From an uncultured bacterium (GTDB lineage: Bacteria; Hydrogenedentota; Hydrogenedentia; Hydrogenedentales; Hydrogenedentaceae): a stretch of 64,000 bases of DNA. The notes beneath the pieces were generated by a model. The model searched no databases. It was not told the origin of the DNA and saw nothing but the letters and a program-made list of their open reading frames with translations. The stretch covers positions 1 through 64,000 of the forward strand of contig CAKZKR010000064.1 of NCBI GenBank assembly GCA_937124615.1. The letters are read 5' to 3'. Positions 44,448 through 54,296 of this stretch are shown in pieces (position 1 is the first letter of the stretch; each line of letters opens with the position of its first letter). The translations under genes and the position numbers were made by a program.

Positions 44448-45623
44448 TCAACTGTCTTTAAACTCAATATTTAGCAACTTCCTCCGAACCTGCTCTAACG
44501 AAATCACTGAAATCCTTACCCGGTCCCTTTCTTCTATCCCATAAAAGGGTAGTTCCCAGTGAATTTCTTCTTTCTCATTTCCTGACAAATTTACACATGT
44601 TACCTTTTTACTAAGGTCAGGATAAATTATTAAATTGTAAGCAAAAGGAAATTTTAACAGATACTCTTTCCTCAAATCAAATAATTTTTCTATTTTTTGG
44701 TCATTTTCTATAGAAGGAAAAACCTCACCAAGGACAAAACTTTTTACTTTGGCCTGGATTAAACGGTAAATAACCATTCCTGCAGTCTGTGCGTCTATTA
44801 TTGTAATAGATTTCTTTCTCTTTGCTAATATGTTATCCAATGCTTTTTCAAGAGAATAATCTTCTCCGGGTAGGATGAGACCTGGTAACTTTTGTTGAAT
44901 TTTATTTTCCATTTCGTCTAATACTTTATCTGCTTCTTCTTCAGAACTTTCCTTGACAGCCAATCGTATGCGTACACATTCAGGTGATGCAAGAAGTCCT
45001 ATTGTTGGAGATGAGGAATATAATAACTCACCTAATTTATCATCTATTCTTGATTCTCCCAAACCATAAACCTTTAATACTCTTATATATAGACGATTTC
45101 CAATAGAATATTTATGACATAAAAAAGGAATAACCGTATTTTCAAACATAGGCCTTAATTCAAAAGGTACACCTGGAAGACACACAATATATTTTGAATT
45201 ATATTCCTTAATAAAGCCAGGAGCTGTACCGACAGGATTGTGTATTGGGATAGAATCTTTTGGAAGAAGTGCTTGTTTTTTGTTATTTTCTGAAACTTTA
45301 ACGCCTCTTTTTTTCAATCTCTCAAATATCATTTGGTATAGTTCTGAATGGTAAATTAACTCACTATTTGTAGCCTCAGCAACACTTTCTCTTGTCATAT
45401 CGTCTACGGTAGGTCCCAGTCCTCCACTGCATATTACTACATCGCTACGCAAGAAGGCTTCTTTTATTACATTAACTATTCTACTCTTATTGTCGCCGAC
45501 TGTGGTTTTGCGATACACATCAACACCAATTTCAGAAAGTTTTTCCCCCATATAACTTGCATTTGTATCGATAATTTGACCTAACAGAAGTTCTGTTCCT
45601 ATCATAACTAATTCAGCATTCAT
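44448..45623 (-). CDS. cinA: CinA-family protein with eroded amidohydrolase domain
   Basis: The 391-residue protein has a normal N-terminal molybdopterin-binding-like domain: AELVMIGTELLLGQIIDTNA, VICSGGLGPTVDDMTRE and CLPGVPFELRPMFE, as in CinA/ADP-ribose pyrophosphatase (COG1058). The C-terminal part should hold the nicotinamide-nucleotide amidase motif AESCTGG, but here reads IIDAQTAG (about residues 272-280) with no catalytic Ser, and the following GGVVAYS is missing. The deamidase activity is thus probably lost while the pyrophosphatase part stays. It is transcribed toward rlpA (40-base gap). Confidence 0.88.
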   Translation of the reverse strand: MNAELVMIGTELLLGQIIDTNASYMGEKLSEIGVDVYRKTTVGDNKSRIVNVIKEAFLRSDVVICSGGLGPTVDDMTRESVAEATNSELIYHSELYQMIFERLKKRGVKVSENNKKQALLPKDSIPIHNPVGTAPGFIKEYNSKYIVCLPGVPFELRPMFENTVIPFLCHKYSIGNRLYIRVLKVYGLGESRIDDKLGELLYSSSPTIGLLASPECVRIRLAVKESSEEEADKVLDEMENKIQQKLPGLILPGEDYSLEKALDNILAKRKKSITIIDAQTAGMVIYRLIQAKVKSFVLGEVFPSIENDQKIEKLFDLRKEYLLKFPFAYNLIIYPDLSKKVTCVNLSGNEKEEIHWELPFYGIEERDRVRISVISLEQVRRKLLNIEFKDS

Positions 45624-45684
45624 AAAATAACCTTTTTAAGTTTTATTAAACAGCATTAAAAGCGTTCATATTTCAAAAAAAAAT

Positions 45685-45690
45685 TATAAT
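45685..45690 (+). promoter_or_regulatory. Candidate -10 element very near the hemW start
   Basis: TATAAT ends 11 bases before the ATG at 45702 and 23 before the in-frame ATG at 45714. If used, transcription would start at about 45697, giving an almost leaderless mRNA or making 45714 the true start. Confidence 0.3.
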
Positions 45691-45701
45691 ATAATATCTG
45701 T

Positions 45702-46862
45702 ATGGAATTGAAAATGATAACAAGTATAGAACTATTACAAAAATATCAGCCAGAAGAAATAGGAGTATATATCCACATTCCATTTTGTAAAATAAAATGT
45801 GAATATTGTGATTTTTTTAGCATTACTATAAATAATGATACAATAGACACTTATATATCAGCTCTGATAAATGAATTAGGAAATTTTTTTTATCATAAAA
45901 TTAAAATAAAAAGTATCTATATAGGAGGAGGGACACCATCTCTCTTAAAACCAACACAAATTGATAGAATTATTGCTCATGTTTATAAATCTTTTGGCTT
46001 ATCAAACCCAGAGATTACAATAGAAGTAAATCCAGATGATATATCAGAAATATGGATAAAAGAAATAAAAAGTATCGGTATTAACAGGGTAAGTATAGGT
46101 GTTCAATCATTTTCAGATAAAGACTTAAGATATCTAGGAAGACGCCATGATGCAAGGAAAGCAATGAAAGCGTGTCAAATAATATCAGACTATTTTAATA
46201 ATTGGAGTTTAGACCTTATTTTTGGAATTCCTTTCCAAACTCAAAAGATTTGGGAAGAAAATTTAAGAACAGCAGTAAATTTAAATCCTTATCATATATC
46301 AACTTATAATTTAACATTTGAAAAAGGAACTCCTTTATATAAAAACAAACTTAACGAAATGGCAGATGATGATTTGTGTCTTGAATTGTATAAATACGCT
46401 GAAATATATTTAAATTCGAATGCTTACAAACACTATGAAATTTCAAACTTTTCCAAACCAGGATTTGAATGTGTTCATAATTTAATATATTGGAACAACA
46501 AATATTATTTAGGAATAGGTACTGGCGCGTTTTCATTTTTAGGAAACATAAGATGTGCAAATTATTTTGATGTTGAAAAATACATAGAATTTCCGGGTAT
46601 AAAAGATGAAAGAGATTATTTATCCAATAAGGAAGTCAAATTAGAAACTTTAGTCCAGTATTTTAGACTTACAGAAGGAATTGATGAAAATATATATTTT
46701 CAAAGATTTTCTTCATCCATAATTGAAGATTTTGGTCCTGCATTAACAAACCTGATAAAAAAAGGACTTTTAGAGTATAATCAAGGGAGATTCAAGCCTA
46801 CCCCACAAGGTTTCTATTTAAATAATGAGATAGGAAGAGAATTGTTAAATTGCATGGAATAA
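45702..46862 (+). CDS. hemW: Radical SAM protein HemW (coproporphyrinogen oxidase-like)
   Basis: The radical SAM cluster motif CxxxCxxC is formed by Cys29, Cys33 and Cys36 in HIPFCKIKCEYCDF. IYIGGGTPSLL, EVNPDDI, GVQSFSDKDLRYLGRRHD and SLDLIFGIPFQTQ follow, as in HemW, with a C-terminal HemN-like domain holding NYFDVEKYIEF. HemW is a heme chaperone; the extra N-terminal Cys of true HemN is not present, so HemN is less likely. Length 386 is normal. The ATG at 45714 is an alternative start. Confidence 0.88.
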   Translation: MELKMITSIELLQKYQPEEIGVYIHIPFCKIKCEYCDFFSITINNDTIDTYISALINELGNFFYHKIKIKSIYIGGGTPSLLKPTQIDRIIAHVYKSFGLSNPEITIEVNPDDISEIWIKEIKSIGINRVSIGVQSFSDKDLRYLGRRHDARKAMKACQIISDYFNNWSLDLIFGIPFQTQKIWEENLRTAVNLNPYHISTYNLTFEKGTPLYKNKLNEMADDDLCLELYKYAEIYLNSNAYKHYEISNFSKPGFECVHNLIYWNNKYYLGIGTGAFSFLGNIRCANYFDVEKYIEFPGIKDERDYLSNKEVKLETLVQYFRLTEGIDENIYFQRFSSSIIEDFGPALTNLIKKGLLEYNQGRFKPTPQGFYLNNEIGRELLNCME

Positions 46863-46889
46863 AAGGTTTTTAATAAAAAGGAATTGTGA

Positions 46890-47327
46890 ATGAAAAAAAT
46901 AATAAAAGCATTTTGTTTATTATTTAGTTTATTGGGAATTATTTCAGGTTGTAACCAAAATAAAGAAAATGCGGACGATATAAAAGTAGAACCTCTAATA
47001 CCATCTGCTGGAACATATAATCAAAAAGAAATAAATACTAATGAAGCTAACCTTAGTGATAATGAATTACCTAAAAACGACCTTCACAGAAGCCTTATCG
47101 GTACATTCTGGAGATTTGAGGAATTTGATGTAAGGTTTTTAAGTAAAGATAAGGTACTATTAAAAGGTGGAGTTGTTAATAAACTAACTACCAAAGGAAT
47201 TGAAGCAGAATACAAGATATATGATGATGGTATTATTGAAATAATGGTATTAGGTATGATAAAAACAGGTATGTGGGATGGTAAGAAACTGGTTATAGAT
47301 GGTCTAATTGGAACACAGAAAAATTAA
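46890..47327 (+). CDS. Small lipoprotein of unknown function
   Basis: The 145-residue product has a lipoprotein signal (LLFSLLGIISGC, acyl Cys near residue 21), then an Asn/Asp/Glu-rich linker to about residue 65 and a small beta-rich domain (GTFWRFEEFDVRFLSKDKVL, then MIKTGMWDGKKLVIDG). I do not know a family for it; the WxFEE.. strand repeat hints at a lipocalin-like or META-like meander. AAAAGGAATTG precedes the start. It follows hemW by 27 bases. Confidence 0.65.
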   Translation: MKKIIKAFCLLFSLLGIISGCNQNKENADDIKVEPLIPSAGTYNQKEINTNEANLSDNELPKNDLHRSLIGTFWRFEEFDVRFLSKDKVLLKGGVVNKLTTKGIEAEYKIYDDGIIEIMVLGMIKTGMWDGKKLVIDGLIGTQKN

Positions 47328-47357
47328 TAACTTTTTATATAAATAAGTCTATCTTAA

Positions 47358-50150
47358 TTATTTTAATTTAATATTATATCTGCCATTTTGAAGTTTGAAT
47401 ATTACCTTATTTTTATATTTGGTGTATTCCGATACAGTGGTATTATTTTCCAATTCATTCTCATCTAAAGTTATTTTTTCAAAGCTGTCGGGCAAAATAA
47501 TATTCGCTTTACAATTTGGAGGAATTTGGAGATACCAGTTAATTTCATTATCTATCTTTTCCCACTGGGAAACAATTTTTCCACGAACACTATCGTATAT
47601 ACAGTTAACTTTCTGAATTGGTAATAGAAACATAGGCTTGACGGTTAATTCATCAAAACCATATGCAGTGTCAGACGGCGAAATTCCACCTAAATATTTA
47701 TAAAACCATTCGCTTATCGAACCGAACATAGGATGGTTGTGAGAAAAAGTATTATCACTAAACTCCCAATGTTCCCAAAGAGTAGTCGCTCCATTTTCTA
47801 ACATAAAGCCCCAACCGGGAAAGTCCTTTTGCAAAACAATATTGTAAGCCAGGTCATATCTATCCATTTCACAAAGGGTACTCATCAGATATTTTGTTCC
47901 AAAAATTCCTGTTGTTAGTTTGTTGTTTCGAGATATAACATCATTAATTAGCCAGTTTCCTGCAAGTGTTATTTCTTCTTGTTTTCCCATATTAAATGAA
48001 TAGTATAGAACTTGATTTGCTTGCGAACCAATACCAACTTTTCCATTCGTTACATCAAAAAATTTGCTGTTAAATTTTATTTTAATCTCTTCGCAGATCT
48101 TGTTGTAATAGTTTTCATCATCTTTTAACCCCAATATCCCTGCCAATTTTCTTAAAAGCACTGCGTTAAGATAATAATAAGCAGTAGCACTAACTTCTAC
48201 TTGTTTATCCACTATGCTTTCATGGTCCCCAATACATTGTTTAATAACCCCATCTTCTGCACTTTTCACTAACAATTCAAACCACTTTTTAGAATTCTGA
48301 TATTGTTCTTCAATAATTGTTTTATCACCATAATACTGGTATAAATTCCAGAGAAGGAAAGGATGAACGGAACCCCATGCAATAGGAGCACTACCTTCAC
48401 CAAATCCACAGTCTGCGATACCTACAAACGGTGCAGTTTCTGTAAAACCTCCATTCGAGCGTATTTCATCGGCAAAATCTCTTACAACCTTTCTATAAAA
48501 AGCAGACATATCAAAATTAAAAATAGCAAACTCACTTGTAGATACAATATCTCCACCATAACCAAATTTTTCACGGTGTGGACAATCTGTTTGTACACTA
48601 TGCAAGTTACTAATTAGAGTTTCCACACACATTTTCTGAATTTGATTAAGTAAAGGTTCTGATGTCTCAATTTCACCATTTTTCTCAACAGCAGTATAAA
48701 GTCGTTCTGCATATATTTCTTTTATATTTGAAAATTCACTAATACCGTCAATTTCTATGTACCGAAATCCATGGTAAGTAAAACGCGTTGTCAAAGTTTC
48801 AATACCTGTCCCTTTTATAATAAATACATCTTTTTGCTCAGCAGTAAACGGATCTTCAGAAATATCGGGTATCAGATGATTTTTAATTTGTCCCCAGACA
48901 GATGTCATCGGGTTTAAATTGCCATCAGGATAGAGTAGTTCACCATATCTAACCTGTATTTTTTGCCCTGTTGGGCCCTCGACCTTCATATAAATTCGAC
49001 CTGCGAGATTTTGTCCAAAGTCTACTATCCACTTATTTTCTCCAACTCTTTCACTTCTTATAGGAGGATACTGTTCTCCAGTTTTAATAGGAGGTATAGG
49101 CTGAGCAATTAAACTGCCCACATTAACTTTATCCGGTATAAATGCATTTTTCCATTTAGAATCATCAAATTCAATACTATTATTCCAGCCTACAGGGTCT
49201 TTTCTTCCATCATATTCCTCGCCAAGGTATATATTATTCTTTACTATAGGAGAAAGTTCTGTTTTCCAGGTATCGTCTGTTCCTATTATAGTTTTTGAAC
49301 CATCCTCGAAAGATACTTCAATTTGTGCGATTACTTTGGGAATTCCAATTGTTAAATATTCTCTTAAATTAAATCGTTTCCACATTTTTAATGGTAATGG
49401 GTTGTACCAACCTGAACCAACATGTACTCCAATTATATTATTTTTCTTATTAAGATAATCCGAAATGTCGTATACAGAATAGAATACTTTTTTTTGAAAA
49501 TTTGTCCATCCGGGGTCCAATTCATGGTCACCCACTTTTTTTCCATTAATAAAACATTCATAGTATCCTAAACCTGTTATATATAACCTCGCTTTTTCAA
49601 TTTCTTTCTCTAAATTAAAAGTTTTACGAAATAAGAGGGCCGGATTAAAATGAATGGTTTCTTTTCCTGATAAATTTCGCGGATAAATATCTATTGCAGG
49701 TTCTATCCATTTACCTATCCAGTTTTCATTTGCTAACAAACCTGTTTCCCAAAAGGCAGGTCCACTATACAAAGATATGCGTCCTTTCTGGTCCCAGACA
49801 CGAACCTTCCACCATACTCTTGTACCTTTTGGAATACTTTTACCTTGGTAAGTTATCTGTAATTCGTTTTTTTGAACTTTTCCAGTATCCCAAAAATCTC
49901 CTTCATTTTTGCTTAACTTTTCTTTGTCTGAAGAAACGATAACCTGATAGGCAGATTGAAATAAACCTTTTTCATTTGAAGGATTTTCTAATTTCCATGT
50001 TAAACAAGGATTGGAGACATCAAGCCCAAGGGGGTTCTTTAAATACTCACAACGAAGGTCAAAAGGGATAATAGGAGAGGATTCTTCTGCCTGAATTGTT
50101 ATTACTAAAGTTAAAAACAATAGACATAAAACAAAAAACACTTTCACCAT
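47358..50150 (-). CDS. Alpha-L-rhamnosidase (GH78), exported
   Basis: The 930-residue protein has a signal peptide (to about residue 22). An Fn3-like N-terminal part (GLDVSNPCLTWKL) is followed by the rhamnosidase N domain with ARLYITGLGYYECFINGKKV, then the (alpha/alpha)6 catalytic domain with TDCPHREKFGYGGD near residue 520, an acidic motif region typical of GH78, and GGISPSDTAYGFDEL with a C-terminal beta sandwich. It would free rhamnose from plant or microbial glycans in the periplasm or outside. The rhamnulokinase at 10.7 kb could use the product. Confidence 0.92.
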   Translation of the reverse strand: MVKVFFVLCLLFLTLVITIQAEESSPIIPFDLRCEYLKNPLGLDVSNPCLTWKLENPSNEKGLFQSAYQVIVSSDKEKLSKNEGDFWDTGKVQKNELQITYQGKSIPKGTRVWWKVRVWDQKGRISLYSGPAFWETGLLANENWIGKWIEPAIDIYPRNLSGKETIHFNPALLFRKTFNLEKEIEKARLYITGLGYYECFINGKKVGDHELDPGWTNFQKKVFYSVYDISDYLNKKNNIIGVHVGSGWYNPLPLKMWKRFNLREYLTIGIPKVIAQIEVSFEDGSKTIIGTDDTWKTELSPIVKNNIYLGEEYDGRKDPVGWNNSIEFDDSKWKNAFIPDKVNVGSLIAQPIPPIKTGEQYPPIRSERVGENKWIVDFGQNLAGRIYMKVEGPTGQKIQVRYGELLYPDGNLNPMTSVWGQIKNHLIPDISEDPFTAEQKDVFIIKGTGIETLTTRFTYHGFRYIEIDGISEFSNIKEIYAERLYTAVEKNGEIETSEPLLNQIQKMCVETLISNLHSVQTDCPHREKFGYGGDIVSTSEFAIFNFDMSAFYRKVVRDFADEIRSNGGFTETAPFVGIADCGFGEGSAPIAWGSVHPFLLWNLYQYYGDKTIIEEQYQNSKKWFELLVKSAEDGVIKQCIGDHESIVDKQVEVSATAYYYLNAVLLRKLAGILGLKDDENYYNKICEEIKIKFNSKFFDVTNGKVGIGSQANQVLYYSFNMGKQEEITLAGNWLINDVISRNNKLTTGIFGTKYLMSTLCEMDRYDLAYNIVLQKDFPGWGFMLENGATTLWEHWEFSDNTFSHNHPMFGSISEWFYKYLGGISPSDTAYGFDELTVKPMFLLPIQKVNCIYDSVRGKIVSQWEKIDNEINWYLQIPPNCKANIILPDSFEKITLDENELENNTTVSEYTKYKNKVIFKLQNGRYNIKLK

Positions 50151-50175
50151 AAAATTGCCCTTTCTATAATATATT

Positions 50176-51408
50176 TTAAGTTCCGATAGCAGAACTTAAT
50201 GTAAGCATTGGTAATAGCATAGCAATAACAAGAAAACCAATGATTACACCCATGATAATAATTAAAAGAGGTTCAAACAAGGTAACCATAGCCTTAACAG
50301 CCCTGTCAACTTCAATATCATAGGCATCTGCAATTCTTTTCGCTATTACTCCAATTCTACCACTTTCTTCTCCAACAGCAAACATGCTTACAACAATTGG
50401 TGGAAAATGAGGGCATTTCTTTAAACTATCACTAATACTTTCACCTTCCTTTACCAGTTCATGGGTGGATTGTACTTCATCTCGAATTACGGTATTGGTC
50501 ATTGTTTCTCCTGTAATTCGTAATGCAGTAAGAACAGGAACCCCATTATCCATTAATGTCCCAAATGTTCTTGCAAACTTTGCCATTTCATATTTTTGAA
50601 TAACACCTCCCACAACAGGGAATTTCAGGAAAAAGGTATCTTTTTGTTTTTTGCCTTCTGATGTCTTTACATAAGAATATAACACCAATACAATCCCAAT
50701 TCCTACCAAAACAACAGCCCACCACCATGTACCCATAAAACCACAAAACTTCATAACGATAATAGTCGGTAATGGTAACTGGGCATTAAAATCTTCGAAT
50801 ACTGCAATAAATTTTGGGAATACAAAAGACACAAGGATAAAAATGGCAATACTTCCCACGATTAATAAAAAAACAGGATAAATTAATGCAGATACAACTT
50901 TTCCTCGTAATTCTTCTTCCTGTTCACTAAATGCAACTATTCTCCATAACACTTCATCCAACATTCCCCCTGTTTCCCCTGCTCGAACCATGCTACAATA
51001 CATAGGCGAAAATATTGCAGGATGCTTCTCAAAAGCATCTGCAAGATTACTCCCCTTTTGGACATCTTCATAAATCTGTCTAACAATCCTGACCATTGCT
51101 TGATTAGGGGTTTGGTCCATTATAGTTCTCAAAGCACGAGTCAAAACCATCCCCGACTCGAATAGATTCGCTAATTGCCGAAGAAATATATTCCGGTCCT
51201 TTAACTTTACTCTATCCCATCCAGACAGCAAAAGTTTTCTTTTTTCTCTCTTTTTATCTGAAGTGCCTGTATAGACTTCTTCTACTTTTAACGGGAAGTA
51301 ACCGAGCTCCCGGAGCCTGCTCACTGCAGATTTTCGAGATTCTGCTTCAATTTTCCCTTTAATAACTTCGGTCGGTCCTTTTTTTACCTCATATTCAAAT
51401 GTCGGCAT
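50176..51408 (-). CDS. gspF: Type II secretion/type IV pilus inner-membrane platform protein (GspF/PilC)
   Basis: Start 51408 (MPTFEYEVKKG) is preferred because GGAGGGG lies 6 bases before; a frame from 51432 is longer. The 410-residue protein has two T2SSF domains (about 68-190 and 270-395), FLRQLANLFESGMVLTRALR and FARTFGTLMDNGVPVLTALR, separated by hydrophobic segments, and ends with a membrane helix. It is the membrane base that the GspE ATPase drives. It overlaps gspE by 14 bases. Confidence 0.9.
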   Translation of the reverse strand: MPTFEYEVKKGPTEVIKGKIEAESRKSAVSRLRELGYFPLKVEEVYTGTSDKKREKRKLLLSGWDRVKLKDRNIFLRQLANLFESGMVLTRALRTIMDQTPNQAMVRIVRQIYEDVQKGSNLADAFEKHPAIFSPMYCSMVRAGETGGMLDEVLWRIVAFSEQEEELRGKVVSALIYPVFLLIVGSIAIFILVSFVFPKFIAVFEDFNAQLPLPTIIVMKFCGFMGTWWWAVVLVGIGIVLVLYSYVKTSEGKKQKDTFFLKFPVVGGVIQKYEMAKFARTFGTLMDNGVPVLTALRITGETMTNTVIRDEVQSTHELVKEGESISDSLKKCPHFPPIVVSMFAVGEESGRIGVIAKRIADAYDIEVDRAVKAMVTLFEPLLIIIMGVIIGFLVIAMLLPMLTLSSAIGT

Positions 51409-53128
51409 GTATCCCCTCCATGATTTCTGCATCTGCAGTAACCCTTAAAACCTCCTCTACAGTTGTAGTCCCCTCAATGATCCTTTGCCAACCAGAAGAC
51501 CGTAATGTTTTCATACCTTCCGATAATGCCTGTTTTTTTATTGCAACAGAAGTAGCCCGCTGAACGGTTAGTTCTTTTATAGCAGGAGAAAAAGGCATAA
51601 TCTCACAAATTGCCATCCGTCCACGATAGCCTGTGGAACGACAGCGTTCACATCCTTTCCCTTTATAAAACATGACTTTTTTATTTCCTTCCTTATAACC
51701 AAATTCCGCTTCTAAAACATACGGATCAGGTGTATCTTCAATTTTACATTCATTACAGATTTTACGGACAAGCCTCTGAGCCATTGAGGCAATCAAAGTA
51801 CTTGATATAAGAAAAGGTTCTACGCCCATATCTATTAATCGAGTAACTGCACCAGGGGCATCGTTTGTATGTAATGTGCTTAAAACCAAATGTCCTGTTA
51901 AACTGGAACGAATAGCCATCTCTGCTGTTTCATAATCACGAATTTCGCCAACGAGCATGATATCTGGATCATGACGAAGCATAGAACGTAACCCTGTCGC
52001 AAAATCGAAACCTATCCTTGGATGTACCTGCATTTGTGTAATACCTGGCATCTGATATTCAATAGGGTCTTCAATTGTAATTATTTTTCTATCGGTTCTG
52101 TTCAATTTGTCCAATGCAGCATATAGAGTTGTTGTTTTTCCGCTTCCTGTAGGACCTGTAACCAAAATAATTCCATACGGTTTTGTTATAAAAGAATTGA
52201 ATAATTTTATGTCGTCATTGGAAAAACCTAACTTGTCAAGGGTTAAAAACATTGATGTTCTCGACAATATTCGAATATTAATGGTTTCTCCATGAGGTGT
52301 GGGGAGAATTGAGACTCGCAAATCATACTTCCCATCACCTAAATTGGCTAAGATTTTTCCATCCTGTGGTAATCTTTTTTCTGCGATGTTTAGGTTTGCC
52401 ATTATTTTTATACGGGAAACTATAGAAGAATGAAAATTTCTTATGGAAGGTGGTGTAGGTACTGTATGCAGAATCCCATCAATTCTAAACCGTACGCGCA
52501 AGTAATCATCAAACGGTTCTATATGAATATCGGTTGCTTCTGCACGAATTGCCTCTACAATTAATTCGTTTACAAACTTTATGATAGAGGCATCAATCGT
52601 TTCATCGCCCAAATTTGCACTAATTGCTGTAGACTCTAAATTTACTTCTTCTCCAATGTGTTCTTCACTTACTAAAATTCTTTCTACTGTATCAGCGCCT
52701 ACACCATAGTATTCTTTAATCGCTCGTTGTATTTCTTTAGGCGTTGTTACTACAGGTTCAATCCTTTTTTTTAAAACAAGCCGTATATCATCAAGCAAAC
52801 CTGCGTTGAGAGGGTCAGAAATAGCGACTACTAAAGTATTGTTTTTTTCTTTTATAGGGATAAATTCATAATGTGTGGCAAAACGAGCCGGTACAGATTT
52901 GATAAGTTCTTGTGGAATTTCTATTTTGGATACAATCACAAAATTTAATCCACAATAATTTGCTAAAACAGAAAAAACGACCTCTTCTGTGGCTATTCCT
53001 TTTTGTAATAATATTTGGCTTATGGGAATCCCTTTTTCATTGGCTTCTTCTCTAATCTTTTTTGCCTGTTCATCATTGATAATTCCCTCTTTAACAAATT
53101 GCTTTTCAAAACTTTTAGGTTCAATCAT
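51395..53128 (-). CDS. gspE: Type II secretion/type IV pilus assembly ATPase (GspE/PilB)
   Basis: The 577-residue protein has an MshEN-type N-terminal domain (GIPISQILLQKGIATEEVV), an Asp-box region, Walker A VTGPTGSGKTTTLYAAL near residue 325, Walker B IMLVGEIRDYETAE, and a four-Cys zinc site (CNEC and CERC). It powers pseudopilus or pilus growth. No pilin, secretin or prepilin peptidase genes are beside it, so the rest of the machine is elsewhere. It cannot be told from sequence whether it belongs to secretion or to a pilus. Confidence 0.92.
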   Translation of the reverse strand: MIEPKSFEKQFVKEGIINDEQAKKIREEANEKGIPISQILLQKGIATEEVVFSVLANYCGLNFVIVSKIEIPQELIKSVPARFATHYEFIPIKEKNNTLVVAISDPLNAGLLDDIRLVLKKRIEPVVTTPKEIQRAIKEYYGVGADTVERILVSEEHIGEEVNLESTAISANLGDETIDASIIKFVNELIVEAIRAEATDIHIEPFDDYLRVRFRIDGILHTVPTPPSIRNFHSSIVSRIKIMANLNIAEKRLPQDGKILANLGDGKYDLRVSILPTPHGETINIRILSRTSMFLTLDKLGFSNDDIKLFNSFITKPYGIILVTGPTGSGKTTTLYAALDKLNRTDRKIITIEDPIEYQMPGITQMQVHPRIGFDFATGLRSMLRHDPDIMLVGEIRDYETAEMAIRSSLTGHLVLSTLHTNDAPGAVTRLIDMGVEPFLISSTLIASMAQRLVRKICNECKIEDTPDPYVLEAEFGYKEGNKKVMFYKGKGCERCRSTGYRGRMAICEIMPFSPAIKELTVQRATSVAIKKQALSEGMKTLRSSGWQRIIEGTTTVEEVLRVTADAEIMEGIHADI

Positions 53129-53219
53129 AAAAGAAAGATTTCCTTATATAGAAAAATAATTTAAAACACTACAATTATAAACAAAGAAACATTCAGGAAG
53201 GGAAATTATTGGGGTATTA

Positions 53220-54296
53220 CTATTCTGAAAAGGATACAAGTTGTGTTAGTGCCTCATTAGCAAGAGAATGGAGTTGTTTTGAATCAGAATGGACAACTGA
53301 TTGGAAAAGCGTTCTCGCTTTTTCAAAATCTCTCATCTGGTTCCAATATAGATTGCCCAATACATAATTTACCTGAGCTATAGCAGTTGGTTCTGTTAAA
53401 TACCCCTTTATATTCTCAAGAGCTCTTATATTTTTATCAGAGTTCTGACTACTGTTTGTATCCCCAAAACATTCTATCATAGATGAAACGGCTAAATTGG
53501 CAATCATTGTCCCTGGATAATTTGTTATGATTCTTTCCAATTGTTTTATAGGGTTATCATGACTTGTTATAGCAGAATTCAATGCATACAAAGGTTTAAA
53601 ATTATCTCTTTTTGTTTCCTCCAAAAGGTTATAACGATAAACGGCTTCTGATGTAGAAGAGAATAATCGTGGATAGTTCTCCCGTAATTGTGAGTACAAT
53701 CGATATGCTTCTTCATAATTCTCAGAAGTGGTATACTCTAAATCGGCTAATAAAAATAATGCCTGACCTGCAATGGATTTTCCTCTATTCTCTTTAATAA
53801 TTTGTCTTAATTTATCTTTCTGTTTCTCAAGGGGACCCTCATAAGAAAGTGAAGTATCAACATTACTCGACAATAAAGAAGAAGATGTGTTATTTTTTTC
53901 AATTCTATCTCTATTAAAAATATATACACTTAGGATACTGGATACAATAACGAGGAAAACAATTCCAAAACTATACACAAGTTTTAATTTAGGGTTGAAT
54001 TGGGGAGAAGTGAGGTCTCTTTTTTCAGAAATTCTATTGAGGATATAAGGTAAAACATTTATGTCTTCATTAACATTAGTATTATTTAGCACACTCTGAA
54101 TATGATTTAGTTTATATATAAAATCAAACAGATTATCATATTTTTCTTTACATTTATCGCAATGTTTAATATGCCCTTTTAGTTCTGACATTTCTTTATC
54201 ACTAATCTCATCATAGCATGCTGAGACAATCAATTTCTCATAATAACTGCAAGGATAAAAAATGCAGTAAAGCCATGAAGTAAGTTCTACTTTCAT
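53220..54296 (-). CDS. Zinc-finger anti-sigma factor with TPR-like periplasmic part
   Basis: The 358-residue protein starts with a putative zinc-finger anti-sigma domain: SELKGHIKHCDKCKEKYDNL holds HxxxCxxC. One membrane helix follows near residues 110-130 (FGIVFLVIVSSILSVYIF). The C-terminal part, outside the membrane, has helical repeats like TPRs (AGQALFLLADLEYTTSENYE, then DFEKARTLFQSVVHSDSKQL). It overlaps the sigma gene by 4 bases, the standard pair layout. RseP at 29.9 kb could act on it if it is cut in response to envelope stress; that is inference. Confidence 0.8.
   Translation of the reverse strand: MKVELTSWLYCIFYPCSYYEKLIVSACYDEISDKEMSELKGHIKHCDKCKEKYDNLFDFIYKLNHIQSVLNNTNVNEDINVLPYILNRISEKRDLTSPQFNPKLKLVYSFGIVFLVIVSSILSVYIFNRDRIEKNNTSSSLLSSNVDTSLSYEGPLEKQKDKLRQIIKENRGKSIAGQALFLLADLEYTTSENYEEAYRLYSQLRENYPRLFSSTSEAVYRYNLLEETKRDNFKPLYALNSAITSHDNPIKQLERIITNYPGTMIANLAVSSMIECFGDTNSSQNSDKNIRALENIKGYLTEPTAIAQVNYVLGNLYWNQMRDFEKARTLFQSVVHSDSKQLHSLANEALTQLVSFSE

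Noticed and set aside
45702-46862. Oxygen-independent coproporphyrinogen oxidase HemN
   Set aside because: The length and the cluster motif without the additional N-terminal Cys fit HemW.
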